DNA of 64,000 nucleotides from Lampris incognitus (taxonomy: Eukaryota; Chordata; Actinopteri; Lampriformes; Lampridae). Numbering within the stretch: position 1 is the first letter of the stretch; every line of letters starts with the position of its first letter. Below, piece by piece: positions 63,705-64,000 of the stretch. The notes beneath the pieces were generated by a model. It made no database searches. It had not been told where the DNA came from and saw only the letters and a list, made by a program, of their open reading frames with translations. The DNA is taken from contig NC_079211.1 in NCBI RefSeq assembly GCF_029633865.1, positions 67,243,462 to 67,307,461 of the forward strand. Direction: 5' to 3'. The position numbers and the translations under genes were made by a program.

Positions 63705-64000
63705 TCACTTGTGAGTCTTCTTATGGCTGTAAAGCCCAATCCGCGATCCACAATGTCTGCCACAGACAGAACAGGTGAAATCACTGACTGGGGGTGTAGG
63801 TGTGGTACTGGCTTCATGTCTCTTCAGACGTCTTCTGGTCCGTCGATCACCGCGGTCCTTCTCGAAGTTTTGCACCCCTTGTTGACAGAGCTGCCGCCAG
63901 ATGGAGCGTTGGGCAGCAGTGTCTTCCAGCTGGCTCGGGTTCAGGCCGCATTTCTTTATGATGCTCTTCAGCTGGTCTTTGTACCGTTTTTCTGGCCCCC
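63705..64000 (-). CDS. Partial LINE ORF2: C-terminal tail with a C2H2 zinc finger
   Basis: Read on the - strand, an unbroken frame of about 98 codons enters from the right window edge and ends at a TGA at 63705-63707. It begins GPEKRYKDQLKSIIKKCGLN, continues LEDTAAQRSIWRQLCQQGVQ and NFEKDRGDRRTRRRLKRHEA, and ends with the finger CSVCGRHCGSRIGLYSHKKT followed by HK. The finger fits C-x2-C-x12-H-x3-H. I know this tail (GxxKRYKD...WR.L...G...C2H2) from the C-terminus of animal non-LTR retrotransposon ORF2 proteins, just after an RWxGH block that would lie beyond the window. No start is visible. The frame is intact so far, so the copy may be fairly young, although only its end is seen. The clade is not assigned. 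Confidence 0.72.
   Translation of the reverse strand, partial: GPEKRYKDQLKSIIKKCGLNPSQLEDTAAQRSIWRQLCQQGVQNFEKDRGDRRTRRRLKRHEASTTPTPPVSDFTCSVCGRHCGSRIGLYSHKKTHK

Overview
This window is eukaryotic nuclear DNA, almost certainly from a ray-finned fish. It contains no host protein-coding gene that I can support. The taxon is inferred from the mix of degraded LINEs (an I/Nimb-like element, an RTE-type element, an L1-like fragment and a LINE tail with a C-terminal C2H2 finger), from two dispersed repeats of a kind common in teleosts, and from long (CA)n, (TC)n and (ATCA)n microsatellites. Nothing looks prokaryotic: there are no operons, ribosome binding sites, CRISPR arrays or phage genes.

Layout. 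(1) 1-14467 is a tandem array of a 58-60 bp satellite unit, about 240 copies, organised into much longer superblocks that begin at 1061, 5623 and 12619. (2) 14468-17503 is the ruin of an I/Nimb-like LINE on the + strand: a zinc-knuckle ORF1, an endonuclease and the start of the reverse transcriptase. (3) 17504-19480 is a 5'-truncated RTE-type LINE on the - strand, abutting the first LINE and carrying a 130-bp (TC)n expansion inside its former reading frame. (4) 19481-19870 is AT-rich and featureless, followed by a 25-bp minisatellite at 19871-20294. (5) 20327-60936 is a 40.6-kb, almost pure purine-strand minisatellite built from a 13-bp unit of the type gaggaagagacga. It is nested into block duplications of about 1.3, 1.5, 2.3, 5.2 and 5.4 kb. 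(6) 60937-61560 is the only clearly non-repetitive, CpG-rich stretch, with TATA-like, CRE-like and YY1-like motifs; it may be a promoter. (7) 61561-64000 holds (ATCA)n, a 31/32-bp minisatellite, dispersed repeats, an L1-like fragment, (TG)n, (CA)n and, at the right edge, the open C-terminal end of another LINE ORF2.

Most open reading frames here are artefacts of sequence composition. The - strand of the 13-bp array contains almost no stop codons in any frame, which gives pseudo-ORFs of up to 1233 codons. The 60-bp array gives shorter period-20 pseudo-peptides wherever consecutive units are exactly 60 bp. The real biology is the architecture of the arrays: three unrelated tandem repeats within 61 kb, block duplications with unit-sized indels, and a 13-bp unit whose single pyrimidine position cycles through CG, TG and CA as expected for decay of methylated CpG. 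No new multi-gene system is visible.
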